From Gallionella sp. (lineage in GTDB: Bacteria; Pseudomonadota; Gammaproteobacteria; Burkholderiales; Gallionellaceae), in assembly GCA_028687575.1 (NCBI GenBank), contig JAQTZW010000002.1:266856-330855 (forward strand): 64,000 bases of DNA, in the 5' to 3' direction. The notes under the pieces were generated by a model. The model made no database searches and had not been told where the DNA came from. It saw only the letters and a list, made by a program, of their open reading frames with translations. The position numbers and the translations under genes are program-made. Shown one piece after another: positions 51,528 through 60,161 of this stretch; positions within the stretch are counted from its first letter, which is position 1; each line of letters begins with the position of its first letter.

Positions 51528-52796
51528 TCATGCCAACTCCTCATCGCGCGTCTCGCGCATCGTCAGCACCGCCAGCAGGCTGATCGCCGCCATGCCAGTG
51601 ATGTAGTAGCCGACCCAGGGCAGCCCGCCCATCGCCACCAGTTGCTGCGCGGCATAGGGGGCGAGCGATGCGCCGAGGATGCCGCCCAGGTTGTAGGCCG
51701 CGCCCGCACCCGTGTAGCGCACGCTGGTCGGGAACAGTTCCGGCAGCAGCGCGCCCATAGGCGCGAAGGTCGCTCCCATCAAAAACAGTTCCAGCGACAA
51801 AAAGGCGGTGATGGTCAACGTGTTGCCGCTGCCCAGCATCGGGGCCATCAAAAAGCCGGACAACAGCGCGGCGCTGCTGGCGACGAGCAACACCGGGCGG
51901 CGACCATAACGGTCGGAGGCGATGGCCGCCAGCGGCGTGGCCGCCGCCATGAATACCACCGCCACGCACAGCATGGTCAGGAATTGCGCGCGCGGGATGT
52001 TCAGCGTGGACACCCCGTAGGACAGCGCGAACACCGTCGAGATGTAGAACAGCGCGTAGCACACCACCATGGACAGCGCGCCCTGCACCAAGGGTTTCAG
52101 GTGGTGCGCGAACAGTTGCACCAGCGGCAGTCGTGCGGGTTGGTGCGCTGCCAGCGCCCGGGCGAACACCGGCGTCTCGGCCAGCTTCAGCCGCACATAC
52201 AGGCCGACCGCGACCAGCAGCGCGCTGGCGAGGAACGGCAACCGCCAGCCCCAGGCGCGGAACTGGTCTTCGGTGAGTGCGAACGACAGCAACAGAAAAC
52301 TGCCGGTGGCCAGCAGGAAACCGACCGGCGGCCCGAGTTGCGGGAACATGCCGAACCAGCCGCGTCTGCCTTCGGGCGCGTATTCGCTTGCCAGCAGCGC
52401 AGCGCCCCCCCATTCGCCGCCCAGACCGATGCCCTGCGCGAAGCGCAGCAGGCACAGCAGCAACGGTGCGACCCAGCCCGCCGCATCAAAGCCGGGCAGC
52501 ACGCCGATCAGCGTGGTCGAGATGCCCATCACCAGCAGCGATGCCGCCAGCGTGGTCTTGCGCCCCAGCCGGTCGCCGAAATGCCCGAACAACAGCGCGC
52601 CGAACGGCCGCGCGACGAACGCCAGCCCGAAAGTCAGGAACGCGTTCAGCGCCTGCACCGCCGGGTCGTCGGCAGGAAAGAACACCGGCCCGATCACCAT
52701 CGCCACCGCGAGCCCATAGATGTAGAAATCGTAGAACTCGATGGCGGTGCCGATGAATGAGGCGAAGGCGATGCGGGTGGTGGAAATACCAGTCAT
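51528..52796 (-). CDS. MFS transporter, metabolite:proton symporter (MHS) family
   Basis: A 422-residue inner-membrane transporter with 12 helices. FYDFYIYGLA near the N-terminus, FGHFGDRLGRKTTL between helices 2 and 3, and GGEWGGAALLASEYAPEGRRG between helices 4 and 5 are the MHS-subfamily marks (ProP, ShiA, KgtP). The substrate, probably an organic acid or compatible solute, cannot be read. It is GC-rich like the core genome, unlike the kinase beside it, and lies in the accessory block between mutL and miaA. Confidence 0.9.
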   Translation of the reverse strand: MTGISTTRIAFASFIGTAIEFYDFYIYGLAVAMVIGPVFFPADDPAVQALNAFLTFGLAFVARPFGALLFGHFGDRLGRKTTLAASLLVMGISTTLIGVLPGFDAAGWVAPLLLCLLRFAQGIGLGGEWGGAALLASEYAPEGRRGWFGMFPQLGPPVGFLLATGSFLLLSFALTEDQFRAWGWRLPFLASALLVAVGLYVRLKLAETPVFARALAAHQPARLPLVQLFAHHLKPLVQGALSMVVCYALFYISTVFALSYGVSTLNIPRAQFLTMLCVAVVFMAAATPLAAIASDRYGRRPVLLVASSAALLSGFLMAPMLGSGNTLTITAFLSLELFLMGATFAPMGALLPELFPTSVRYTGAGAAYNLGGILGASLAPYAAQQLVAMGGLPWVGYYITGMAAISLLAVLTMRETRDEELA

Positions 52797-52830
52797 TAGT
52801 TGTCAATCATTGGTTATTGGCCTGAATTCA

Positions 52831-52865
52831 CATGCGTCCGATTACGCGGGCTAATCGGATCTACG
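52831..52865 (+). repeat. REP sequence 1
   Basis: GCGTCCGATTACG, a short loop, then CTAATCGGATCTACG: a palindromic REP unit in the same orientation as the one at 54667. It lies just downstream of the kinase stop. Confidence 0.8.
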
Positions 52866-52883
52866 GGGGCTCATTGAAATCAT

Positions 52884-54008
52884 TTAAAAGGGAATATCAT
52901 CAGCGAACTTTGGGAGGTCATGGTATCGATCGATAGCATCTAACCGAGATTGAATATTCGCCAGAATGATTCTTCGTTTTTCTTCATTAGCTGCTTTCAG
53001 TAGGGAGATAAAGTCTTTTAAGTAGGCGATTTTGAAACCTGCTTTGTGGTATCTGAATCCGCCATCTAAAAAACATCTAAGGATGGGAGCGCAGTTTGGA
53101 GCCGTATCCTCCAGCATTATTCCGCGATAAATCGACTCAAGTTTTGAAATCAACTTGTCATGGTCATTAAAATATTCCGTTCCATTTTCGATTTTTGGAA
53201 TGTGATCGGTGAGTTCGTTGGCAAAGTACCGATAACTACTTTTTTCTTGCCCCCAAAACTCTATCTCGGAAAACTTGTTGGAAAGTATTTCTCTTTCTAC
53301 GTCTAAGAAGCTATCAAAACGGTTTGCAGAATCCATCTGACACATTTTGCGTAGAACAGATCGATGGGGAAAATCATCAATGGATAAACTTTGAATGATT
53401 TTTTCAAATAGTTTCCCAACAAAATAAACTTCAGTTCCAAAGTTGTAACTACTGGTGGCGAACTCGTTTGGGGGGTCACACCACCAATTTAAGCTTATGC
53501 TTTTTTCAAAATCATCACTGATTTCAATTCTCTTGCCAAAACCCAGATCAATGATTTTTACGGTGCCGTCATTCTTGACCATTAGATTCATTGGTCTTAT
53601 GTCTCGATGCAATATATTTCGAGTTTCGAGATGGCAAAAACCTCTGATGGTTTGATTGAAAACATCTGCTAGTTTTTCTGGATTCTGTTTTACGTAGTCC
53701 TCCAGATTGGTTCCATCAATGTACTCCATCAAAATATAGCCGGTTAGTTTTTCCGGGTAGATGTGGTAATTAAAGATTCTTACTACGTTTTGATGATAAA
53801 CATCATGGAGTAATTTTATTTCACGTAGAAAATTGGAGAAGAATTCTTGCTTGTGTTCTTCATAGTATGGAGAGTACTTTTTGCAGACGAAGAGTTCGTC
53901 AATCACATCATCCTTGAGGAGAACGGTTTTTCCACATGCACCTTGTCCGAGCTCCTTGACTAGCAAGTAGTTTCGCTTTCGCACAAACTCAATCATATTT
54001 TCGTTCAT
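52884..54008 (-). CDS. Hanks-type Ser/Thr protein kinase, acquired
   Basis: A 374-residue cytoplasmic kinase. The Gly-rich loop is LGQGACGKTV (about 20-29), the ATP-binding Lys is in FVCKKYS (43 or 44), the catalytic loop is HRDIRPMN (His134-Asp136, Asn141) and the metal site is IIDLGFGK (DLG 154-156). All key residues are present, so it should be active. The C-terminal 150 residues match nothing I know. There is no membrane helix or PASTA domain. The DNA is strikingly AT-rich, and the gene is bounded by inverted REP sequences, so it was probably imported. No phosphatase or substrate gene is adjacent. Confidence 0.9.
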   Translation of the reverse strand: MNENMIEFVRKRNYLLVKELGQGACGKTVLLKDDVIDELFVCKKYSPYYEEHKQEFFSNFLREIKLLHDVYHQNVVRIFNYHIYPEKLTGYILMEYIDGTNLEDYVKQNPEKLADVFNQTIRGFCHLETRNILHRDIRPMNLMVKNDGTVKIIDLGFGKRIEISDDFEKSISLNWWCDPPNEFATSSYNFGTEVYFVGKLFEKIIQSLSIDDFPHRSVLRKMCQMDSANRFDSFLDVEREILSNKFSEIEFWGQEKSSYRYFANELTDHIPKIENGTEYFNDHDKLISKLESIYRGIMLEDTAPNCAPILRCFLDGGFRYHKAGFKIAYLKDFISLLKAANEEKRRIILANIQSRLDAIDRYHDLPKFADDIPF

Positions 54009-54043
54009 AGATGATCCTGTGTTGTCGAAGAGTTGAAAGTCCG

Positions 54044-54099
54044 CGTAGGTCCGATTAGCGGAGCGTAATCGGACGAACGTAGCATAATCGGACGCATTG
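54044..54099 (-). repeat. REP sequence 2 with an extra half unit
   Basis: CGTAGGTCCGATTAGC, loop, GCGTAATCGGACG, the reverse orientation of REP 1 and REP 3. It is followed by a second right half (CGTAGCATAATCGGACGCA). It lies between the RAYT gene and the kinase. Confidence 0.8.
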
Positions 54100-54113
54100 T
54101 AACCGGGCGTACG

Positions 54114-54644
54114 TCATTCATCCCCCCGCACAATCGCTTCCTCATCGCCGCACCAATCCACGGGATAGATGCCCGCTTCCACGTATTGGTGGAACGTGGA
54201 ATACGGCCAATCCTGCACTCGCTTTACATGCCCGTGTTTCAACGGGTTCATGTGCACATAATCCACATGCCGCCGGTAGTCTTCATCGTCGCGTATGAGG
54301 TGTTCCCAATAATGCCGTTGCCATATACCGCGTTCGCCCGCCGCCTTGCGCACTTCCGAGCGGCGCTCGGTTTTGGGCAACGCGCGCGAAAATCCGCTTT
54401 TGATCAGGCGCCAGCGCAGGCTGAAATCGCTGTCGCCCGGAGGCAAGGTCATTACACAGTGCAGATGCTCCGGCAAGACTACCCAGGCGTCAATGCGAAA
54501 AGGGTGTTGTTCACGCACCCGCCGCACCGTGTTGCGCAGCAAATCTATTTCGCGCACCAGCAAATCGCTGCCGTGGCGTTGCAGCAGGTTCACCGTAAAG
54601 AACCATGTGCCGCCCGGTATGAATGCGCGCCGGTAGTTGGGCAT
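54114..54644 (-). CDS. REP-associated tyrosine transposase (RAYT, TnpA_REP)
   Basis: A 176-residue single-strand DNA nuclease of the Y1/HUH superfamily. Its HUH metal motif is His60-Leu-His62 in LPEHLHCVMTLP and the nucleophile is Tyr129 in VDYVHMNPLKHG; both are intact. This family is domesticated, present once per genome, and thought to spread REP sequences. The gene is framed by REP 2 (reverse) and REP 3 (forward), the classical REP-RAYT arrangement. Confidence 0.93.
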   Translation of the reverse strand: MPNYRRAFIPGGTWFFTVNLLQRHGSDLLVREIDLLRNTVRRVREQHPFRIDAWVVLPEHLHCVMTLPPGDSDFSLRWRLIKSGFSRALPKTERRSEVRKAAGERGIWQRHYWEHLIRDDEDYRRHVDYVHMNPLKHGHVKRVQDWPYSTFHQYVEAGIYPVDWCGDEEAIVRGDE

Positions 54645-54666
54645 GTTCGTGTCCCGTCAGTTATTT

Positions 54667-54702
54667 CATGCGTCCGATTACGCTACGCTAATCGGACCTA
54701 CG
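54667..54702 (+). repeat. REP sequence 3
   Basis: GCGTCCGATTACGCTACG then CTAATCGGACCTACG, upstream of the RAYT start. It is followed by a 9-base tandem (CTACGATTG twice) that reaches the stop of the next gene. Confidence 0.8.
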
Positions 54703-54706
54703 ATTG

Positions 54707-54964
54707 CTACGATTGCTGATTTGTTCGTTGAATGACTCTATACAGACATAAAGCAAGTAGTGCTGTACCTAACGCCACTCCCGCCCCTCCGTAAATCATC
54801 TTGCCATTGACCTCACCGAAAAAGCTATAGAGCAATGAATTAATCCAGCACCCTCGACGGCATAGATGCATCAGCGGTTCATTGGTTATCAGAATTCCTA
54901 TGCCGGAAACTACGGAAAAGAACCCAGTAATAGCAAGCGAGAATGTTACGAAGGGCTTTTTCAT
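54707..54964 (-). CDS. Small membrane protein downstream of mutL
   Basis: Not recognised. An 85-residue protein with two membrane helices (about 7-27 and 55-77) separated by a loop with two Cys (HLCRRGCW). ATG 54964 fits a normal N-terminus (MKKPFVTFSLAIT); the longer frame from 55048 overlaps mutL in another frame and is rejected. It starts 8 bases after mutL and could be read from the same transcript. Its 3' end abuts the REP-RAYT unit. Confidence 0.6.
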   Translation of the reverse strand: MKKPFVTFSLAITGFFSVVSGIGILITNEPLMHLCRRGCWINSLLYSFFGEVNGKMIYGGAGVALGTALLALCLYRVIQRTNQQS

Positions 54965-54972
54965 GTGGAGAT

Positions 54973-56832
54973 TTATTTCCCCCGCATGAACATCTTGTCC
55001 AGGTCGTTCATGCTCAGCTGGAACCAGGTCGGGCGGCCGTGGTTGCACTGGTCGGCACGTTCGGTGTTTTCCATTTCGCGCAGCAGCGCGTTCATCTCGG
55101 GCAGGGTGAGGGTGCGGTTGGCGCGCACCGCGCCGTGGCAGGCGAGGCTGGCCAGTATCTCGTTGCGGCGTTCGGTCAGCGCGCGGGACGCGCCGAATTC
55201 GCGCAGTTCGTGCAGCACTTCGCGGGCGGCGGCTTCGGCTTCGGATTGCTTGAGCAGTGCGGGCATGGCGCGCACCGCCAGCGTGGTCGGCGACAGCGGT
55301 TTGAGGTCGAAACCGAGCTTGTGCAGGGCGTCCTGTTCGGCCTCGGCGGTGGCGACATCCAGCGCCTCGGCATAAAAGCTGACCGGGATTAGCAGCGGCT
55401 GGCTGGCGATGCGCTCGGCATCCAGCGCGGCCTTGAGCTTCTCGTAGACCACGCGCTCATGGGCGGCGTGCATGTCCACCACCACCAGCCCCTGCGTGTT
55501 CTGCGCCAGCACATAGACGCCGGAGAGCTGGCCGATGGCGTAGCCCAGTGGATGCGGGTTCGGCGATTCCGGTGGAATCAACCCCTCCCGGCCTCCCCTT
55601 GTCAGGGGAGGAGGCATCATTCCCGAACTCCCTCCCTGATAAGGGAGGGGTGGGGTGGGTTGAGGTTCTCCAGTTTGCACTTCCCACAGCCGATAGCTCG
55701 CCTGCCGTTGCTCGGCGTTGAAGGCGATGCCGTGTTGGGCGGGCGTTTGCCAGGCCGGTGGGGCTGGGCTTGCGGCGGGCGGGGCGGGGCGCGGGTCCGC
55801 TGCGGCGAGTTCGTCCGGTCTGGCCAGCGCCTGTTGCAGGGTGTGGAAGATGAACTGGTGTACGCCCTGGCTTTCGCGGAAGCGCACTTCGCTCTTGGCG
55901 GGATGCACGTTGACGTCCACCTGTTCGGGCGGCAGTTCGAGGAATAGCACGAAAGCCGGGTGGCGCTGGTGGTGCAGGATGTCCTGGTAGGCCTGACGCA
56001 GCGCGTGGCTGGCGACCTTGTCGCGCACGAAGCGGCCATTGACGAAGAAGTATTGCGCGTCGCGGCTGGCGCGCGAATAGGCGGGCAGTGCTGCCAAGCC
56101 TTGCAGACTCAGGTTGGCGGCGTCGCGCGATACGGCGACGGCGGCTTGGCCGAACTCGTCGCCCAGCAGCGCGGCCACGCGCTTCACCGCCGCGTCGTGT
56201 CGCCAGTTTTCCAGCAGGCGCGGCGGTGCGGCGAGTTGCCAGACGGTGCGGCCATTGTGTTGCAGCGCGAAGCCGACATCGGGGCGAGACAGCGCGATGC
56301 GCTTGAAGGTTTCCTCACAGTGGGCAAATTCGGTCGCCTCGGATTTGAGGAATTTGCGCCGCGCCGGGGTGTTGAAGTACAGCTCGCGCAGTTCGATGGT
56401 CGTGCCCTGGGGTTGGCTGCAGGGCGAAGGTTCGCTGAGCATTCCGTCTTGCGCGCTGATCTGCCAGCCGTGCGCGTCATGGGCGGTGCGGGAAGCTAAC
56501 GTCAGTTGCGCGACCGCGGCCATGCTGGCCAGTGCCTCGCCGCGAAAGCCCATGCTGGACACGCTTTGCAAGTCGTTCAGCGTGGCGATCTTGCTGGTGG
56601 CGTGGCGCATCAGCGCCAGCGGCAGCTGGTCTTTGGCGATGCCCTTGCCGTTGTCGCGCACCTGCAGGCGCTTGATGCCGCCTTGTTCCAGTTGCACGGA
56701 AATCTCGGTCGCCCCCGCATCCAGGCTATTTTCCAGCAACTCCTTGAGTGCGGCGGCGGGACGTTCGATGACTTCGCCGGCAGCGATCTGGTTGATGAGC
56801 AGGTCGGGCAATACCTGGATGGGTGCGGACAT
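54973..56832 (-). CDS. mutL: DNA mismatch repair protein MutL, endonuclease type
   Basis: Couples mismatch recognition to strand removal. The 619-residue protein has the GHKL ATPase domain (ELLENSLDAGATEI, DNGKGI, SSMGFRGEALASM, NTPARRKFLKS) and a C-terminal domain with DMHAAHERVVYE from Asp453. This fits the DQHA(X)2E(X)4E endonuclease motif, so strand nicking does not need MutH. ACHGAVRA and CNHGRPT are further metal-site motifs. The linker includes about 28 residues (about 391-418) coded by palindromic repeat DNA. It is divergent from pntA. Confidence 0.95.
   Translation of the reverse strand: MSAPIQVLPDLLINQIAAGEVIERPAAALKELLENSLDAGATEISVQLEQGGIKRLQVRDNGKGIAKDQLPLALMRHATSKIATLNDLQSVSSMGFRGEALASMAAVAQLTLASRTAHDAHGWQISAQDGMLSEPSPCSQPQGTTIELRELYFNTPARRKFLKSEATEFAHCEETFKRIALSRPDVGFALQHNGRTVWQLAAPPRLLENWRHDAAVKRVAALLGDEFGQAAVAVSRDAANLSLQGLAALPAYSRASRDAQYFFVNGRFVRDKVASHALRQAYQDILHHQRHPAFVLFLELPPEQVDVNVHPAKSEVRFRESQGVHQFIFHTLQQALARPDELAAADPRPAPPAASPAPPAWQTPAQHGIAFNAEQRQASYRLWEVQTGEPQPTPPLPYQGGSSGMMPPPLTRGGREGLIPPESPNPHPLGYAIGQLSGVYVLAQNTQGLVVVDMHAAHERVVYEKLKAALDAERIASQPLLIPVSFYAEALDVATAEAEQDALHKLGFDLKPLSPTTLAVRAMPALLKQSEAEAAAREVLHELREFGASRALTERRNEILASLACHGAVRANRTLTLPEMNALLREMENTERADQCNHGRPTWFQLSMNDLDKMFMRGK
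55579..55662. repeat. Palindromic repeat carried in frame inside the mutL linker
   Basis: About 84 bases with two hairpins: CCTCCCC / GGGGAGG at 55592-55611 and CCCTCCCT / AGGGAGGG at 55630-55649. The outer ends are CAACCC and GGGTTG. The length is about 28 codons, so the frame stays open and codes for Pro/Gly-rich sequence (PPLPYQGG, PPLTRGGREG) in the flexible linker of MutL. Confidence 0.65.
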
Positions 56833-56972
56833 GGCGAATACGGCAGGGAATGGAGTCAGGCCGCGATTATAGTGGGGTTTTATGTTGGCCGAGAATCGGT
56901 ATAATCGCCGGGTTCAAAATGAGGCGTCCGGCACGAATGGGCGCACTATCAGTCAAGCAAGGGGAGAAGTAG

Positions 56973-58550
56973 ATGCGGATAGGCATTCCTGCGGAGACGC
57001 GTGCAGGTGAGAAGCGTGTCGCGACAGTACCTGAGATCGTTGAAAAGCTCGTCAAACTGGGTTTCGCCGTTGCAGTCGAATCGGGTGCGGGCGACGCGGC
57101 AAATTGCAGCGACGAGGCGTATCGCGCGGCGGGCGCCGAGATCATGGCCGACGCTGCCGAGTTGTGGGCAACATCCGACATAGTGTTCAAGGTGAATGCC
57201 CCGACCAGCGTTGAGGTTGAGTTGATGCGCGAAGGCGGCGCGCTGATCGGCTTTATCTGGCCCGCACAAAATCCTGAGTTGATGCAGCAATTGGCAGCGA
57301 AAAAAGCGACTGTGCTTTCCATAGATTGCCTGCCGCGCATGCTTTCGCGCGCCCAGAAGATGGATGCGCTGACTTCGCAGGCGGGTGTCGCCGGCTACCG
57401 TGCCGTGATCGAGGCGGCCAACGTGTTTGGCCGTTTCTTCAATGGCCAGATTACCGCAGCGGGCAAGGTTCCGCCTGCCAAGGTGTTCATCGCCGGTGCT
57501 GGCGTGGCGGGTCTGGCGGCGATAGGTGCAGCGGCGGGCCTGGGTGCCATCGTGCGCGCCAACGACACGCGCGCCGAAGTGGCCGATCAGGTTAAATCGC
57601 TGGGCGGCGAGTTCGTCAAGGTCGAGTATGAGGAAGAAGGCGGCGGTGGCGGCGGCTACGCCAAGGTGATGTCGGAAGGCTTCCAGCAAGCGCAACGCGA
57701 GATGTACGCCAAGCAGGCGCGTGAGGTGGACATCATCATTACTACCGCGTTGATTCCCGGTAAGCCTGCGCCCCGGCTGATCACTGCCGAGATGGTGCAA
57801 AGCATGAAGCCCGGCAGTGTCATCGTTGACATGGCGGCGGAGCGCGGCGGCAACTGCGAGCTGACCGAGGCCGGTCAGGTGGTGGTGAAGCATGGTGTGA
57901 CCATCGTCGGTTACACCGATCTGAACAGCCGTCTGGCCAAGCAGTCCTCCACGCTGTATGCCACCAATCTGTTCCGTCTGACCGAGGAGTTGTGCAAGAC
58001 CAAGGACGGCATCATCAACGTCAACATGGAAGATGACGCGATTCGCGGTCTGACGGTCGTCAAGGATGGCGAGATCACCTGGCCTGCGCCTGCACCGAAA
58101 CTGCCCGCTGTTGCAGCCAAACCGGCTGTGAAACCGGTTGTGGCAGCCGCTGCACAGGGTCATGGCGGCGGTGGTGCTCCGGCTTCGGCGGGCAAGACTG
58201 CCGCGATTTTCGGTGCAGCCGCACTGTTGTTCCTGCTGATCGGTGCATACGCTCCGGCAGCGTTTTTGGGACACTTTACGGTGTTCGTGCTGGCGTGTTT
58301 CGTAGGCTATATGGTGGTGTGGAACGTCACGCCGGCGTTGCATACGCCGCTGATGAGCGTCACCAATGCGATCTCCAGCATCATCGCCATTGGCGCACTG
58401 GTGCAAATCGCGCCGCCGCTCACCGAAGGGCTGGACCGCCCAGACGGCTGGATACGCTGGCTGGCGGTGGCGGGCATCACACTCACTGCGGTCAATATGT
58501 TCGGTGGTTTTGCGGTTACTAAACGCATGCTGTCCATGTTCCGCAAATAA
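56973..58550 (+). CDS. pntA: NAD(P) transhydrogenase subunit alpha
   Basis: Proton-translocating transhydrogenase that moves hydride from NADH to NADP. The 525-residue chain fuses the NAD-binding domain I (about 1-380; [21 protein letters not shown], a Gly-rich insert [10 protein letters not shown]) with a Pro/Ala/His-rich linker. The membrane part (about 412-520, four helices) follows. This is the fused E. coli-type alpha, not the split alpha1/alpha2 form. GGGGAGAAG precedes ATG. A TATAAT lies at 56900-56905 without a clear -35. Confidence 0.95.
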   Translation: MRIGIPAETRAGEKRVATVPEIVEKLVKLGFAVAVESGAGDAANCSDEAYRAAGAEIMADAAELWATSDIVFKVNAPTSVEVELMREGGALIGFIWPAQNPELMQQLAAKKATVLSIDCLPRMLSRAQKMDALTSQAGVAGYRAVIEAANVFGRFFNGQITAAGKVPPAKVFIAGAGVAGLAAIGAAAGLGAIVRANDTRAEVADQVKSLGGEFVKVEYEEEGGGGGGYAKVMSEGFQQAQREMYAKQAREVDIIITTALIPGKPAPRLITAEMVQSMKPGSVIVDMAAERGGNCELTEAGQVVVKHGVTIVGYTDLNSRLAKQSSTLYATNLFRLTEELCKTKDGIINVNMEDDAIRGLTVVKDGEITWPAPAPKLPAVAAKPAVKPVVAAAAQGHGGGGAPASAGKTAAIFGAAALLFLLIGAYAPAAFLGHFTVFVLACFVGYMVVWNVTPALHTPLMSVTNAISSIIAIGALVQIAPPLTEGLDRPDGWIRWLAVAGITLTAVNMFGGFAVTKRMLSMFRK

Positions 58551-58561
58551 GGATAGAAAAT

Positions 58562-59977
58562 ATGTCTGCAAGTTTGGCTAGTGTTTCTTATATCGGTGCG
58601 ACCATCCTCTTTATCCTGAGTCTGGGCGGTCTGTCCAATCCGGAATCCTCTCGTCGCGGCAATCTCTACGGCATCATCGGCATGACCATCGCCGTGTTGG
58701 CGACGGTGTTCGGCCCGCACGTCACTTTGGCCGGCCTGCCGTGGATCATCGCCGCGATGGTGGTGGGCGGCAGCATCGGGCTTTATGCTGCGCGCAAAGT
58801 GCAGATGACGCAGATGCCGGAACTGGTCGCGCTGATGCACAGTCTGGTCGGTCTGGCGGCCTGTCTGGTCGGTTTCGCCAATTACATTGATCCGATGGCC
58901 TCTATGGACTTGTCCAGCGCGGAAAGGGCAATCCACGAGATCGAGATTTATGTCGGCATCCTGATCGGTGCGGTGACTTTCTCCGGTTCGCTGATCGCCT
59001 TCGGTAAACTGTCGGGCAAGATCGGCGGCAAGCCGCTGTTGCTGCCGGGGCGACATTTCCTGAATCTGGCTGGACTGTTGGTCGTCATTGCCTTCGGCTA
59101 CCAGTTCCTGCAAGCCGAAACGCCCAGTGCCGGCATGACCGCGCTGATCGTGATGACAGTGATCGCCTTGCTGTTCGGCATCCATATGGTGATGGCGATC
59201 GGCGGCGCGGACATGCCGGTGGTGGTGTCCATGCTCAACAGCTATTCCGGCTGGGCGGCGGCGGCGACCGGCTTCATGCTCAACAACGACCTGTTGATCG
59301 TCACCGGCGCGCTGGTGGGTTCTTCCGGCGCAATCCTGTCCTACATCATGTGCCGTGCGATGAACCGCAACTTCTTCAGTGTCATCGCCGGCGGCTTCGG
59401 CGGCGGTGCGCCGGCCAAGAAATCGGGCGAAGCGGCGCAACCTCAGGGCGAAGTGACACCGATCAGTGCGACCGAAACGGCTGAACTGCTGAAGGATGCC
59501 AAGAATGTCATCATCGTGCCGGGATACGGTATGGCGGTGGCGCAGGCGCAGCACACAGTCAATGCGATTACGCAGGTGTTGCGTGAACACGGTGTCAATG
59601 TGCGCTTCGGTATCCATCCGGTCGCCGGTCGTATGCCCGGCCACATGAACGTGTTGCTGGCCGAGGCCAAGGTGCCCTACGACATCGTGATGGAAATGGA
59701 TGAACTCAATGGCGACTTCCCGGAAACTGATGTTGCCATCGTGATTGGTGCCAACGATATTGTGAATCCGGCGGCTCAGGAAGACCCGGGCAGCCCCATC
59801 GCCGGTATGCCGGTGCTGGAAGTCTGGAAAGCCAAGACTTCCATCATGATGAAGCGCAGCATGGCGACTGGCTATGCGGGCGTGGACAATCCGCTGTTCT
59901 ACAAGGACAACAACCGCATGCTGTTCGGCGATGCCAAGAAAATGCTGGAGGAAGTCTTGGGGGCATTGAAAGCGTGA
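58562..59977 (+). CDS. pntB: NAD(P) transhydrogenase subunit beta
   Basis: Membrane and NADP-binding partner of PntA. The 471-residue protein has about nine helices (residues 1-270) and the NADP-binding domain III (about 300-470) with [34 protein letters not shown] and [18 protein letters not shown] precedes ATG 58562, 11 bases after pntA. A strong terminator follows. Confidence 0.96.
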   Translation: MSASLASVSYIGATILFILSLGGLSNPESSRRGNLYGIIGMTIAVLATVFGPHVTLAGLPWIIAAMVVGGSIGLYAARKVQMTQMPELVALMHSLVGLAACLVGFANYIDPMASMDLSSAERAIHEIEIYVGILIGAVTFSGSLIAFGKLSGKIGGKPLLLPGRHFLNLAGLLVVIAFGYQFLQAETPSAGMTALIVMTVIALLFGIHMVMAIGGADMPVVVSMLNSYSGWAAAATGFMLNNDLLIVTGALVGSSGAILSYIMCRAMNRNFFSVIAGGFGGGAPAKKSGEAAQPQGEVTPISATETAELLKDAKNVIIVPGYGMAVAQAQHTVNAITQVLREHGVNVRFGIHPVAGRMPGHMNVLLAEAKVPYDIVMEMDELNGDFPETDVAIVIGANDIVNPAAQEDPGSPIAGMPVLEVWKAKTSIMMKRSMATGYAGVDNPLFYKDNNRMLFGDAKKMLEEVLGALKA

Positions 59978-60020
59978 TGGGGCAGTAAGCCCACCGGCCG
60001 CAGCAGTAACATTTTTAATC

Positions 60021-60049
60021 ATGCCGGACTTCGTGTCCGGCATTTTTTT
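60021..60049 (+). terminator. Intrinsic terminator after pntAB
   Basis: A perfect 9-bp stem ATGCCGGAC / GTCCGGCAT with a TTCGT loop, then seven Ts. Confidence 0.92.
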
Positions 60050-60161
60050 CTCAACTGTCGGTTCGCATGGCCGATAACATCGGTGCGGTGACCTGTCGCT
60101 CTGGCGGGTCTGAATTTTTTGCCCGTGCAGGGACTAATGGCCGGATAGTACGAACAGCAAG

